In this document: positions 1 through 11,914 of the stretch, piece by piece | Layout: each line of letters begins with the position of its first letter | Numbering within the stretch: the stretch's first letter is position 1 | Assembly (NCBI GenBank): GCA_946811185.2 | Contig: OX328099.1 | Coordinates: 39,357,299-39,421,298 of the forward strand | Direction: 5' to 3' | DNA length: 64,000 bases | Origin: Hippopus hippopus | Lineage: Eukaryota > Mollusca > Bivalvia > Cardiida > Cardiidae | Notes under the pieces: model-generated | Databases searched by the model: none | What the model was told of the DNA's origin: nothing | The model's input: the letters and a program-made list of their open reading frames with translations, nothing else | Translations under genes and position numbers: made by a program

Positions 1-581
1 CAACCAGATTGATGTATTATCCAAACCTAACGTCACTGGCACTCATGATGGGTCGTTCCATTCAGACAACAACATGCATATCTACAATGGAGGGTTTTTT
101 GTATATAATCTTATTTCAGAGATATTGACCTCTCAAAGTGAAAAGACACCCTGTTTCCCTAATCAGATTTAGCCACTTTCTGTTGCCAATGACAATTATT
201 CTCTGGCAATACTAACTTATGGATCCAGAACCATCATCGTAAGTATACAAGGACCAATGACTTTGCTCTCTGAGACAAGCAAATAGTGCCATATTTTGTC
301 AACACTCTGTAATCATTAGCCTTATCTTTATGACGTTGCTGACCCTGATTTCTTTGTGAAATTAACAGTCAGTGTTGATTGTGACAAAGCTGCAAATTTT
401 ATCATCTTCAGATTTAAAACAAAATTATTATATGCAAGTTTCTTTGAAACTATTTTTTGTCCAAAATGTACCTGTCAAAGAAGTGAGTAAGCTTCATATA
501 AATTTCAATGCATATATTTTACATAAAGGTCAATGTTTTAACACTACATGAAATAAGTTATTCTCCATATAGCGTATGCCG
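1..581. other. no gene seen
   Basis: AT-rich sequence without a significant ORF, palindrome or recognised repeat. Confidence 0.5.
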
Positions 582-766
582 GAGAATTGCTGTTTCAATC
601 AATGCAAGGTTTGGTCAGTGGGATCTAATAACAGATGAGTACTGCATATGTGGTCACTTCTAGAAGAGAATTGCTGTTTCAATCTCAGTGACCAAAACCA
701 GTTATGCAAGGTTTGGTCAGTGGGATCTAATAACAGATGAGTATTGCATACGTGGTCACTTCTAGC
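582..766 (+). repeat. tandem duplication, two units of about 90-100 bases
   Basis: GAGAATTGCTGTTTCAATC at 582 and 666 is followed in both units by CAAGGTTTGGTCAGTGGGAT, AACAGATGAGTA and GTGGTCACTTCTAG. The second unit has an extra insert with GTGACCAAAACC. Confidence 0.75.
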
Positions 767-1436
767 GAGAATTCCAGAGTGGCAACATTGTCTTTCCGTT
801 CAAATTCAATTTCTGCATAGTAATAAAAGAAAAGCATATTTTGTTGGAAATGTTAATGTTGAATAGATCTACTTTTTTACTAGGCATAGGATCCACACAC
901 CTTATATTCTAGAAATTCATACTGATCACTGGTCATGAATCGTATATGTTACCCACACGTTTCCTTTTCAAAGAGGGGTTTTTCATGGACGGCCAGTATT
1001 CCGAAGATGAATATCTAATATACATGCAGCTAACTCCTTAAAAGTTCAGCTGGGACAGGATACATAGTCTATTAGCTTGCATTTTTGTCAATTATTTGTA
1101 TAATTAATTTGCCTTTGTCTGACATTGCCAGAATTATACACGTCTCACCTATGCAAAATAGTGGTGGTGTTTTGTTTTGTCTGTGACAGTATTGAGACCT
1201 GTAATTTTGTTATACAATTATGTGATAAACAGAATCTGACATTCTGTTGGCTTTTGAGGTAAAATCTTATTAAACTCATTTACAAAAAATGTTATAAAGC
1301 TCACCAAAGGCCTCTTATTAACATTTTTTCAAGACTCGTTTGATAAAATTTTATCTTAAATGCTAACTCACTTCAGATCCTATATATTTTGAATAACCCG
1401 CTACCTCCTGAAACAAATTTGCATTAGACAACTTTT
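767..1436. other. no gene seen
   Basis: AT-rich. Nothing recognised before the family C copy. Confidence 0.5.
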
Positions 1437-1700
1437 ATTTGAGCCATACCGAGTGAAAAAGGGGCTTATTGCATCTGCAAAAAGCAACGACCCATGTCAG
1501 CATGCACATTCCGATCAAGCTGACCTGGGTCGAAACCTTTTGTTTTTGGTAGATTTTCTGCATTTGAAAGGGCCAGTGTACCTCATTATGTAGTGGGTTG
1601 TTATATAAAACAGATTTTATGGATCTACAATTATATGATGACTGACTTGATATCATGCATCAGAGATGCAATAAAGCCCCTTTTGCCACAGCATGGCTAA
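1437..1700 (-). mobile_element. family C inverted-repeat element, copy 1
   Basis: Ends TTGAGCCATACCGAGTGAAA and CTTTTGCCACAGCATGGCTA. The inner order, with TCATTATGTAGTGGG and TATATGATGACTGACTTG late, is the reverse of copies 3345 and 26512. The 73-codon ORF over it is a repeat artefact. Confidence 0.65.
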
Positions 1701-1844
1701 TTTGTAGACTCCATAGAATATGGACAAGTAGCATGAATTAAAGTACTATGGTAAAATGAAAACAGTGTGGCAAAATATAAAATTGCTCATTAGACAAAAT
1801 TCTCCTTTTGCTACAACATTTCATTCTCTTGTCTGCAACTACAT

Positions 1845-2066
1845 TTAACTTTTTACCAAATAACAAAATTTTAGACATGTCCAAATTGAAAGCATTTCCA
1901 AACAAGAAATAATTGTGACTAAAAAATTGAAATTTATTTTTGGATGGTAACAAACATGGCAGAAAAACGAGAAAATGCTGGTTACCAGCATTTTCTCCTT
2001 TTTTCCACAATGTTTTCAGAAGTCTTCTTCCTAAGTGCTGTAAAAACTTGGGATTGTTTGGCAATG
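1845..2066 (-). mobile_element. family A MITE
   Basis: TTAACTTTTTACC start; the left palindrome arm is worn but GAGAAAATGCTGGTTACCAG and the right arm are intact. The right terminus decays to GTTTGGCAATG. Confidence 0.7.
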
Positions 2067-2155
2067 TATAAAGATAAAAAGAATCATAAAAGCTTGATGC
2101 TCATGGTTTTTTGATGATAATTATGCTTACTGTAAATGGCAATTAAAAACCTTAC

Positions 2156-2567
2156 CCCAATCCTTGTTGAACCACCATGGTTGCTCCAAACCAAGGTATT
2201 ACTTGCCGTCTGTTATTTTGTGTCATCTTTAATCTTACCATTCGCTGCGAGTACATGTGAACGGAGGTTAATTCCTTCTGTGCTTTCATTTGATTTATTC
2301 TCTGATTCATGTTAAGAGCCGCAGCACCATTACAGTTTTCCACTGAGTTAGTCCCATTTTTATCCTGGAACATGACATATTGGAAGGTAAGATCCAGACA
2401 TGTCATCGACCTGGTCGGGCGAGCCGGCATAACCTGCATGTTAACATTGGAGTCCGGTGGACTCGGAGTAAAGAAAGTGGCTTGCCCATTGGAAGAAGAA
2501 TTTAGTTTTATAGATGGAGCTGTTTTTGATTTTTTATCCATTGTGAATCTCCACTTAACACTAGTAT
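2156..2567 (-). CDS. probable exon, unrecognised protein
   Basis: The minus-strand frame is open from about 2602 to the donor G/GTAAGG (2150-2155). The best acceptor has the tract CCTTTTCCTTCGGTAG, giving a start at 2567 with two bases completing a codon. A GGCAG acceptor at 2603 would extend it to 2602. The peptide includes KWRFTMDKKSKTAPSIKL, TPSPPDSNVNMQVMPARP, RSMTCLDLTFQYVMFQDK and RQVIPWFGATMVVQQGLG. It is hydrophilic with no recognised domain. The phase does not fit exon 10445-10640 directly, so another exon or acceptor is implied. A shorter plus-strand ORF across the same bases is treated as a shadow. Confidence 0.5.
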
Positions 2568-2602
2568 CTACCGAAGGAAAAGGCATTTTATGACAGCAAT
2601 CA

Positions 2603-3284
2603 CTGCCGAATTCATTTTAATGAAGCTTTTTAAGTTTACTCTCATTTTTAATCCTTTTGACAAACACAAAATCCAAAATCTACTCCTCTCAGTTTTTTTT
2701 TTTTGTTATTAACTTTTCTTGATAGTATCTGAAGGCCAACTTAACACATAATTTGTACGTTGATTCTATTTTATTTGAATTTGTAATTACGCCAACAGTT
2801 TTGTGATAAAAGGCTATGTAAAATACAGACTTTAAACACTTTGCATGCTACAGAAAACCCAAGATGTTTCAATGGACAATGTGGATCAAGATTAGACTAA
2901 ATAGAATGAACAATCAGAGCCTGGATCTAACTAACTGATACTGTACAGGACATTTTAGAAAAAAAAAGCTGTGAATATTGCAAGAATTCAATCTGTTCTG
3001 CCATTCAAAAAGTTTCCATTTTAACTTAAACAGTTGAAGGATTAGATGTTGGTGATAAATATCTTTCCCAAGCCTTTGTGTTATAATGGATCTCACATAT
3101 GGAGAACATTGGGCCTTTGTGAAAAAATCATTTAAAGAGCATTTCAACTGCTGATTGATTTTAAAATGCCTGATAAATAAAGTTAATTAAAGAACCTAAT
3201 CAATACATCAATAATCTGGTGTGTTTATTAGGTCTTGTATCTCCAACATACAATTTTATGAACTTTGCTGACTTTTGTTAGTTC
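2603..3284. other. probable intron, nothing recognised
   Basis: Lies upstream (minus strand) of the exon ending at 2156. Poly-T near 2692. A 77-codon ORF at 2914-3147 has no domain and is treated as chance. Confidence 0.4.
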
Positions 3285-3340
3285 TTTACCAGATGGCAAA
3301 ATCTTATACTATTCCATATTGAAGAACTAACTTTGCAGAT
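3285..3340 (-). mobile_element. family A MITE, arm fragment beside family C
   Basis: AGTTCTTTACCAGATGGCAA with TTCCATATTGAAGAAC; ends where the family C copy begins. Confidence 0.4.
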
Positions 3341-3344
3341 GAGA

Positions 3345-3614
3345 AATGAGCCATGCTCTTGCAAAAGGGGGCTTAATGCATCTCCATGATGCATTATACC
3401 AAGCAAGTCATCATATAATTATGGATCCATAAAATCCATTTTGTCTGAAAACTGACAATATAGTACACTAGTCCTTTGACATGCAGAAAATTTACAAATA
3501 GCAAAAGGCTTTGCCCATATTGACCATGTCAGCCTGCACAGACAGTGCAGGCTGACATGGGTCAATACTTTATGAAGCTTTGAGGCCCCCTTTTCATAGA
3601 GCATGGCTCAAATT
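3345..3614 (+). mobile_element. family C inverted-repeat element, copy 2
   Basis: AATGAGCCATGCTCTTGCAA with AAGGGGGCTTAATGCAT faces GGCCCCCTTTTCATAGAGCA with TGGCTCAAAT. Inside is a second inverted repeat: CATGTCAGCCTGCAC and GTGCAGGCTGACATG. Confidence 0.7.
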
Positions 3615-3639
3615 TAATTAAAATTAAATATTCTTTCCA

Positions 3640-3828
3640 AGCCACTGGCTGCTTTTCCATATAATCATCGTCGAAACAATGATCAGCAGTGAGAGAGGAA
3701 TGAATCCTGTCGCAATGACTATCATCAATCCTCAGAAAGAAATTGGCTTAGCCGGGCATCGAACCCACGACCCCCTATTCTCAAGTCCTGTATGCCACCG
3801 ACTGAGCTACCGGGGCTCAGGCAATCAC
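3640..3828 (-). mobile_element. tRNA-derived SINE, copy 1
   Basis: Read on the minus strand, a tRNA-like head carries an A-box-like TAGCTCAGTCGGT and a B box GGGTTCGATGCCC. A tail follows with GATTGATGATAGTCATTG and ends GCAGCCAGTGGCTTGG before an AT-rich run. The head is tRNA-like but its stems are imperfect, so it is not annotated as a tRNA gene. The tail is shared with 51003-51170. Confidence 0.75.
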
Positions 3829-4777
3829 TGCCTAATATGACTACATTATCAACTCAAATTGTATTATCACTGATTTCTAAAAACATGTTTACATTACAAA
3901 ACCTTCTGGTCAAGGCTCTAAGTAATAAGAGATATTGAGCACCATAGAATGGAAAAAGATTCTCAGGTGTCTTATTTGAATTAGGTAATGCTATTTAATA
4001 TTGTTTTCGACAAACTTTCAGCTATATCAATTGGTGACATTTCCTTATTCACACCTCCTGTGCCATCTACCTGGGCAGTATGGCTATTAAAATGTTGTCT
4101 TGTCCAAGAATACCTGACCTACTTCAGCAGGGATTGTATTCTGGACATCCAGATCAAAGAAAGATGATTAACTCTAAATATTCTTGAGTTTTTATAACCC
4201 TCAGGAAGATGGGTTTTGGAAACTTAGGAAAAAAGAGAAAATGGTAGTAATCAGCGGTTCTCTACTCATCAAAAGATAAATTTCAGTGTTTGAATCATAC
4301 ATGATTTGTCGTCAGAAATCCTTTAAATTTGAACAAGTCTAAAATTTTGTTGCCAGGTAAAGAGTCTTTGAGTTGGTATCAACATCATAATAGTTTATCA
4401 TAGGTAACAGATCTAAATACCATGGCTATGTCTTAGGAAGTATGGTGTTTCTATGGATTGGAGACCAGGAACCTTGAAGTTGAATCATCAAATAAAACAA
4501 TAACCTGTCACTAAATAAGAATGGATCCTTTGTATTATAAATACTTACTCAAAGTCTTTTTCCAGTTTTGGAAGCTTTTAAGGTCAATTTAATATGACAT
4601 AAAGAGAGCGACTTTTATTACTCGGTATATTTGTAAGCAGAATACCGCAGCATTGATCAGTAAATTTTAGCTCAATATGCTGTTCCAACTAAACCATAAT
4701 TCTATTTCATTTTACTTTTAAAATGAAAAAATGCTGTCATTAGTAAAGAGAATCAAGATTTATAATATTTGTTGGCA
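3829..4777. other. no gene seen
   Basis: Only the family A arm fragment at 4305 is recognised. Confidence 0.45.
4305..4371 (+). mobile_element. family A MITE, right arm fragment
   Basis: TTTAAATTTGAACAAGTCTA then AAAATTTTGTTGCCAGGTAA. Confidence 0.42.
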
Positions 4778-5003
4778 TTAACCCTTTACCACACGATCCC
4801 AAGTTTTAATAACCTTGAGGAAAAAGACCTTTTAAAAACATTGTGGGAAAAGATTAAAATGCTGGTAACAACCACTTTCTCCTTTTCCCACAATGTTTTC
4901 TACACTTTCAAAAACAAATCTCATCATTTGAGACATGTTCAATTTATTGTCTGCAAATAGTTTCAATTTGGACAGGTCTAAAATTTTGTCATTCAGTAAA
5001 GAC
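4778..5003 (+). mobile_element. family A MITE
   Basis: Starts TTAACCCTTTACCACACGAT. The palindrome centre is mutated to GCTGGTAACAACCACTTTC. The right end decays to CATTCAGTAAAGACTT. Confidence 0.72.
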
Positions 5004-5226
5004 TTCAGAGACTTTTCTTCAGTTGCCACAAAGGTATTCAAAGCTATCTACAAACAGTATGACAAAAATATATCAACATGACCGAAAAGGAGTAAATGCC
5101 ATCTAAAACTTAAATAACGAATTATGTTTAACAACATATTCAAATATAATCAACATTATTTATTCAGGGAGGTATATCAATTATGGTTATTCAGATAGAG
5201 TAAATCCATGTATTACCGACCCCCTT

Positions 5227-6549
5227 CTATTATCGACCCTTTACTTTGAATCCATTATTTACTGTCCCATCGCTTGTTAACATTAAAAGATACAAAGATA
5301 ATATTATGACGTCACTCTTTGTGTCACAAGGTATCATCCATCTGAAAAATCAACCGGTGTTTTTAGTGTTCACAAAATTTTCATAAAAAATTATCAGCGA
5401 AAATAAGGAGAGTGCCTGTAAAGTGTTCACTATCAATTCAATTTCAAGATACATTTAAGTCATTGTTTATGCATAATTTTTCACTTTAAAGGATATAAGA
5501 CTATTTTTATTTGCTAAAATATGCAAGTAAGTTTACATCAAAAATTTGGAGAGGGGGGTCGATAAAAAGTGACAAAACGTCAGAGTTTTTCTATTATCGA
5601 CCCCTTTTCCCCGTACATTTTCTTCTTGTCATAAAAAGCGCTTAATATTCCTTATAAAACATAGAGAGCATTTGTGGAGTATGACTAATATTCCACAATG
5701 GACTAAAACTATATGGAATGGTTTAAGTTGTTAAATCGTTGTCGTCCCCATTTCATTTTATTATTCATAAATTACGTACATGGTACAGCTGAGTCTGATC
5801 GTGATGATGCACCTTATGTGGATGCAGACTCTGACGATTTCGAAGAGGAGTCCGAGGTCTGACCAGTGTGCCTTAAATCCTCAAGAAAAATGTCCCAGTG
5901 GATAACATATGAGTCCTGTCTATCTAGATGGCATTATAGAATGTACAGACAGCCTCGAGTTCGTGTTTTGGGATGAAGAGGGTTGGAAGATAAAGTTTGT
6001 TTCTTTGTCCCGATTGCGAGTAGACTGGGCATTAATGGGCAGAACTGACCTGTGCCTGTTTTATTATAAATAGCATATTATACATAAACCACCCACCTGA
6101 CTATTTCTGTAGAAACAACAACAAAACATGTTCGATGTATTCATTCCATACCCATTTTTTATTGAGAACTTATGTTTTTCCCCGAACTGGTAAAGAACGG
6201 AAGCATTAGTCACATTCCAAACCGTCGGAAATAGTATTTTTGAAACAAATTACTGTTGTTTTACGTTTATTCGTGGTATTACGCAAGCGAAGTTAATTTT
6301 TGATAGTGCAAGGCTGTTTTTATTTCAAAAAAATCGAAGGGGGGGTAATAATTCCGGAATGGGTTGATAACCGATACACTTCCTCACCTTTTTCTTGTGT
6401 CATCAATTATGTTGGTACACTGTCCTGGAACATGCCATGTCGATATTATCACACACCGGAAAATGGTTTACCGAGTGAAATAGTCATACTGTGTGATGGC
6501 GAAATTTACCATCATCCACACACTTATTGTACTAAAGGGTCGATAATAG
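5227..6549. mobile_element. candidate DNA transposon with TCGACCC ends
   Basis: The 17-base left end CTATTATCGACCCTTTA (5227-5243) is perfectly inverted at 6533-6549. Related motifs occur inside: GGGGGGTCGATAAAAAG near 5555 and CTATTATCGACCCCTTTT near 5591, so 5214-5571 and 5591-6549 could be two adjacent elements. An acidic reading TAESDRDDAPYVDADSDDFE lies at 5785-5860, and an 87-codon ORF at 6300-6563 has no recognised domain. No transposase was identified. Confidence 0.55.
5307..5314. promoter_or_regulatory. isolated CRE palindrome TGACGTCA
   Basis: Perfect CREB/ATF consensus inside the TCGACCC-ended element. Chance cannot be excluded. Confidence 0.25.
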
Positions 6550-8446
6550 GTGCATTGCTCTAGACCAAATGTTATGCATGAGAATGTTTAACTTTTTTCC
6601 AAAAAATGTATCCCATCACCACACAGTCCACTCATTGTAGACTTACAGCCTAGTTGGCACCTTTTTCATAAAGAGTATACAGTCTAACCAACTGGTTCAC
6701 AGGACATAAAGGACAAGTTTTTGAAGGAAAGGAAATGACAGATTTGAAAAAATTTGATTGCATTGTAGGTAAAAGCCTGACATTACCATTTGTCCAATTT
6801 TCTACTTATCGAATGCAGTAACTGTTTCTGAAACTGTTTTTGTACAGCAAAGGTATAAAAAGTCAAATTTTGTATGGCAAAAAATATGTATAGTTTTGCT
6901 TGGCTTGTAAGCTTATGAAGAAGAAACTGTATTTTTCATAACTCATCATGCTACAGACCTAAGAGCATGTTCATCACCATAGTGAATTTAAGCTCATTTT
7001 AATCATTTATAAGGTCTTAGATATCAGTCTTTTTGCTTGTTTTAAGACCAGACTCATTCAAGAGCACACCCTTGGGCCATTGAAGTATCTTTTTCACCTT
7101 TGTTACATAAAAGATCTTATCTTGGGGCTTCACCGGCACAGGTTTTTTGTAAGGTGTTATTAAATTCATTTTGGAGAATTATTTTGTTATCCAGTTCCAC
7201 ACTTACAAAGAATCAAGTGCAACTGGTATAAGACCAATGAATTGTTAAGGAGGTTCTACTTGGTTATCTCTGTGTTTCACCCGTATCATCCATTGATAAC
7301 ATCATTAATGAAAATGCAATGATAGATGTTAGATGTTGCATAGATCACATAGCAGAAGTCTCAGCAGCAAGTTTTAACATTTTTGGCCAAAAATAACAAA
7401 AAAAAATTATTGCAAGGGAGCAAAAACAAGCAAATTTCCTCACAAAGGGATCAACACAACTTTGCTATGAAGAAATACCAGTCACAGAAAGAAGCTTGTG
7501 TATTTCCGCAAATCTTAGAAATCGACAAAATATTTTATTTCGTTCTGATGAAGGGTATTACGGGACGATTCTGTGAAGGAATTACATTCAAAAGTTAAAA
7601 GAATTCATCATTTATACAAGAAAACCCCTTCTAGGATCACTCTGGTCACAGAAATTTTGTAAAAATGTATAAATGCCTTCATACTCACTGTACACCTCTT
7701 TACTCGGTAAAATTATCCATGCAAAACTTCATTAATAGTTTGAATTTTTAAGATTCATTCTCTTTATTATCACAACCTGTTGAGGATTACCAGGGAATCT
7801 AGTTATAAATCTGGCAAAAGCTTGACTTGCTTGTCCTAAAAATTAATTACTCTGGGAAAGGTAAACAATCTGACAAAATCTGTAAGTACTTTGTTCCAAA
7901 TTTGTTCAATGATATCAATCTAGACTCTATACCACAACACAGATTATTTTCAAACATGCTTTTGAATAACAGATACGAGAAATATTTTAGGGATAGAGCA
8001 GGGTATTTTTGTAAAATGATATAGAAATTACTGTAGATTAGAAAAGGACTAAATTCACAGAATCCTTTAAAGCCCCAATAGCAGCAAAAAAAAAGACATT
8101 GTGGGTGTTAAAATGCATCTAGATTTAAATCATACCATTTAAGAGTATGGAAATTACTGTGAATGTGACAATCTGTAATCACACAGTTGCACCACATGTT
8201 GGTTGCTGACAGAAAAATGAATTCTTAAACAAGGTCAAACATTGCCAAGTTGCTAAATTGTTTGTTTACTTTTTACTTGATTTTCATTTTTTAAAATCAG
8301 TGACCCCTAGGTTTCAAGTCCTGTATGTCACTGACTGTGCAACCTAACTTGACCTGCTACTATTCAGTTTAATTTAAGAATTTATGCACAAAGCGCACTT
8401 CATTTTCAAAAAAACACGATGGCAGTAGTATTCATGAAGGGATCTA
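6550..8446. other. no gene seen
   Basis: Low-complexity AT-rich DNA. Short ORFs at 7383 and 7827 lack domains and splice context. Confidence 0.45.
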
Positions 8447-8713
8447 TATGGCCTGCAACACACGAAACGGGGCATTTGGACATTTGCGTAAAGTGTCGTC
8501 TCGGATCAGCCTGGGTAGTCCGTGCAGGCAAATCCGAAACAACACTTTCCCATTCTATGTAATTTTCTGTTATGCCCAAGTCTACAGTAGCACAAAATCT
8601 AATGTAGTCGTAAAGTGCCATCTCGGAATAGCCTGCGTGGACTGCACAGGCTGATCCGAGATGACATTTTACGCAAATGTTCGAATGCCCCTTTTCGTGT
8701 GTTGCAAGCCATA
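8447..8713. mobile_element. GATCCGAGAC-type inverted-repeat element, complete
   Basis: Ends TATGGCCTGCAACACACGAA and TTCGTGTGTTGCAAGCCATA pair over about 65 bases, bordered by TA. Inner segments repeat a TCGGAATAGCCTGCG/GCAGGCTGATCCGAGAT theme in both directions. GC-rich against the background. Open frames on both strands are repeat artefacts. Confidence 0.75.
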
Positions 8714-8816
8714 CAGAGCTGAGGGGGAAAATAGATTTGGTATTCATTAGTTTCATCAATTTCTAAGTATCTTGTAAAATAACCTATGAGCATCAGGCCA
8801 TTACCCAAGCCCCAGT

Positions 8817-8912
8817 GCTTTAACTCTTTTATTAGACAACAATTTAGACTTTTCCATATTGAAAGCAGTTGCAAACAATATATTAAATGTTACTCAAATG
8901 ATTGGAACTGTG
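8817..8912 (-). mobile_element. family A MITE, one arm only
   Basis: CTTTAACTCTTTTATTAGAC then TTCCATATTGAAAGCAG corresponds to the terminal and CTGCAAATGC arm. The palindrome is absent. Confidence 0.45.
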
Positions 8913-9757
8913 CAGTACACCGAGGTTACTTTTATTTACTCTATCTATGTACATGCGAACTATGAAACTAAACCCGATGAGAGATAAATAGGGGGTAGAC
9001 TGTTTATTACCTTTCTTATCATTGATTCAGCCATTTAAATTTGGTCATAAATTCTACAGATTAATTCCCACATCTGCTGACCTTTTTAATTACAAAGTTA
9101 AAGTATAGTTCCCTTCTGAACAAAAATTATCTCAGGGTGACTAAGAAGCTTACTGATCTCATCAAAGACTAGCGTCTTTAAAACCGTCGGACAATAAAAT
9201 CCTGAATTGATATAAACTAATGTATTGCTATAATGGATGCACACAGACCTCAAAGCTCTTGTACTTTTTTTTTTGAGTTTTTGATGCAAAAATGGCCCTG
9301 AATCATTAATTATACAATTATGACTTTGTATGTATTTGCAGGAGATTGCTTTTACTAGATTAGATGTATCTATAAAAGTTTCAAATTTTATAAAGCATCT
9401 GACAAGCTTACTTACAAGATTAGAAAAGCTATTAAAGTGGATCAGTCAAATTTAAAAAACAACAGTGCACTATTGAGGCTAAAATGACAAAACAACAGTG
9501 TATTCTAATAAGACTAGATTGATAAAATCTGAAATAGCCTCAAGTATGATGACTTTTTACCATTCATGTTATTTACCATTGAGTGTGATTTCCAAATTAT
9601 CTTTTTCAGGATCAGTCCTGGTCTGCTTTCCCATTTACATATATATTTTCAGAGTATTGTTTCAAATCTGTCCTTCAGCTAAGTTAGGATTAGAAAGTGT
9701 AACAAAAACACTTGATACATAATGTTATTCCAGCTAGAACTGTCGCAAAGTGGACAA
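8913..9757. other. no gene seen
   Basis: AT-rich. A 74-codon ORF at 9498 is hydrophobic but without support. Confidence 0.45.
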
Positions 9758-10420
9758 ATACCCCCCCACCAGAACCTTGGCAATGAAGTAGCACAATCAG
9801 AGAACGGAAATGATTTTCAAAACAAAGATCACCTGTGACCTTGACCTTTGACCCATGTGACACAAAAACAATAGGGTACTTCCTTTGATCATTGGCAACA
9901 CTTGCATAGTTTCATGGTCCTAGGTTAAACAGCTTCTGGCTTGGAGCATGGTAGGGATTATCAAACAAAGTTCACCAGTGACCTTGACCTTTGGCCAATG
10001 TGAACAAAAGAAAAAAAGGGCACCTCCTTCGGTCATGAGTAACACTTGTATAAAGTTTCCGGGTCCTAGGTCAAACAGCTTTTGAGTCAGAGCACAGAAA
10101 CGAGAAAGTATACACATGTATAAAGTTTGAGAGTCCTAGGTCAAAGACCTATTGAGTTACAGCATTGAAACAATTTCTAAACAAAGTTCACCTGTGACCT
10201 TGACCCATGTGACCCAAAAACAATAGGACACTTCCTTGGGTCATGAGCAACACTTGAATAAAGTTTCAGGGTCCTAGGTCAAACAGCTTTTGAGTCAGAG
10301 CACAGAAACGAAAAAGTCTACAGACGGACAAATTGATGGATGGTCGGACGGATGGATGGACAGACAGACAGACATGGTGAAACCAGTATACCCCCCTTTA
10401 TTTCGTAGGTAGGAGGTATA
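9758..10420 (+). mobile_element. pearl/Helentron-like element with TGACCTTGACC repeats
   Basis: The left end ATACCCCCCCACC follows GTCGCAAAGTGG; the right end has GACGGA/GACAGA microsatellite and a TATACCCCCC to GGAGGTATA foldback. Between are about three degenerate monomers, each with GTGACCTTGACC (9834, 9978, 10193) and a GGTCCTAGGTCAAACAGCTT phrase. Bivalve pearl elements are known with this layout. It ends 24 bases from the donor of exon 10445-10640. Confidence 0.65.
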
Positions 10421-10444
10421 AAAAGAAAAAAAAAAAACCCTCAC

Positions 10445-10640
10445 CTTTGTTATTTCCACTACATTGAGCTTTGGAAGTTTTAATAGGGGTCTGTTTGCTT
10501 TATCTGATTCAGAACTTGTGCGGCGAAGTAAAAGTTTACGTAATGTTAAGTTTGAATCCTCAAGTGTTCTGGTATCCATTTGATCAAAGAGTCTGTGCAG
10601 CCCTCTTGTAGGCTCATTGTTACCAAGGTAATTATTATCA
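10445..10640 (-). CDS. probable exon, unrecognised protein (GLHRLFDQMDTRTLEDSN)
   Basis: Minus-strand peptide GLHRLFDQMDTRTLEDSN, then LTLRKLLLRRTSSESDK and LLKLPKLNVVEITK, ends at a clear AAAG/GTGAGG donor (10439-10444). The acceptor is uncertain. AACAG/T at 10641 would supply the single base needed to complete the split codon left by exon 16485-16969, but its pyrimidine tract is weak. With that acceptor the exon is 196 bases and leaves in phase 0. RRTSS is a basophilic kinase-type site. A pearl-like element ends at 10420, only 24 bases into the downstream intron. Family unknown. Confidence 0.5.
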
Positions 10641-11446
10641 CTGTTGGGTTCACCCATCAATTTCAACGAATTTCAATGTGGTATAGCCCTATGGAGTAAA
10701 CTTTCATGACTGACTATCTGTTACTGAGTCTTGAACACCTATTCAAGCCCAGGCCATGTTTCACATATTTGTAATATAGACAGACAAAACTATTATTCCA
10801 TCTTCTGCACTTTGTTCACCAAAATATTCTGGAACATCATCCTTGAGTGCCATTACAAGTCTAAATTAGCAGGTAAATACTCATACTTGGACAATTACAC
10901 CAATCCAAGTACCTACAATATTTTACAATTCATTATCATGGTAAGCGATATGGGTGCACCTGATTTATAATCATACTCTTGAATATCAACATAAATCCAG
11001 TTGCATCGTCATCAACCATTTTTGTGACCATCCAAATAAATCCAGTTAATATGGGTAATGCTGAACAGCAGCAACAAATGAGTATTGAATTGGCACTACT
11101 ACATAAGGTAATACTTGAAATGAAGTTCAGTCATTACCATTTTTTTGTTTTTGTAAAATAACTGGATACAAAAATAAAACATATGACCTTAAAAGCCAAA
11201 TGATCTATACTTAAGAACCAAATAACAATAATCACTTTACTAGAAATGACAAAGTAACTCTCCATCAAACATCCAGAAAAGTATTGTGTTTGCAATAATA
11301 ATTAGGTTTAAAATTCATTTTAAAGTCCCAGACATTCAACTTAAAGAGGTTTTTGTCCTCCTAGGCCACTGACCATTTTCACAATTGTCCCAAATCTATA
11401 TTGTGAACAATTTCTTTTGAGAGCTTGCTACAATGGGCCATTCTCT
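10641..11446. other. probable intron, nothing recognised
   Basis: Between exons 10445-10640 and 16485-16969 if they are one gene. Two short plus-strand ORFs lack support. Confidence 0.4.
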
Positions 11447-11612
11447 GGGTCCATATTCATCGACCATTCTTAGTCTTATTCTCAAGAATTTATCAAATGT
11501 GAAAGTAACATAACTTCTGTTTGGCTAGATCAAATTAGCCAATTAGAAGTTGTGTTACTTTTTTTAACCTAGAATTAGACTTAAATTAAGAATGGTTGGT
11601 GAATACAGGCCC
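11447..11612. mobile_element. 166 bp palindromic MITE, complete
   Basis: GGGTCCATATTCATCGACCA on the left faces TGGTTGGTGAATACAGGCCC on the right. The centre pairs AAGTAACATAACTTCT with AGAAGTTGTGTTACTT. A half copy lies at 48942-49045. Confidence 0.65.
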
Positions 11613-11861
11613 TGCTGTCAGAACTTCTGTACTGTAGGTGAAAACTGTCAGAAATATTCCATAAAAAAAAAGATGTTGCACATCCAAATGCAAAACAAGA
11701 TATATTTTCTCCTTTTGTGTGAAACAAACATATCCAGTTCGTACAATAGATAGAAACAAAATATAACTATGTTCAAATCTTTTTGAGCAACAGTATCTCT
11801 TAAAAGACAACGAGCCCTTGATTTATCAACACTTCTTACTGTTCTAATTGTAAATTCCATC

Positions 11862-11914
11862 ACTAGCCATCTGATTGGCTAAGGCATTCTGTCTGACCCA
11901 ATCAGATAGCTAGT
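11862..11914. repeat. GACTAGC palindrome, copy 1
   Basis: ACTAGCCATCTGATTGG faces CCAATCAGATAGCTAGT over a 19-base loop. Confidence 0.6.

Noticed and set aside
2309..2593. Plus-strand ORF of 94 codons
   Set aside because: Antisense shadow of the minus-strand exon, which is longer and has a donor.
3745..3828. Possible tRNA gene on the minus strand
   Set aside because: A and B boxes exist, but the stems pair poorly and the SINE body continues into the same tail seen at 51003, so it is a SINE head.
8406..8874. ORFs of 68-117 codons on both strands
   Set aside because: They are readings of the inverted-repeat element at 8447-8713; the same peptide words recur at the 40210 copy.
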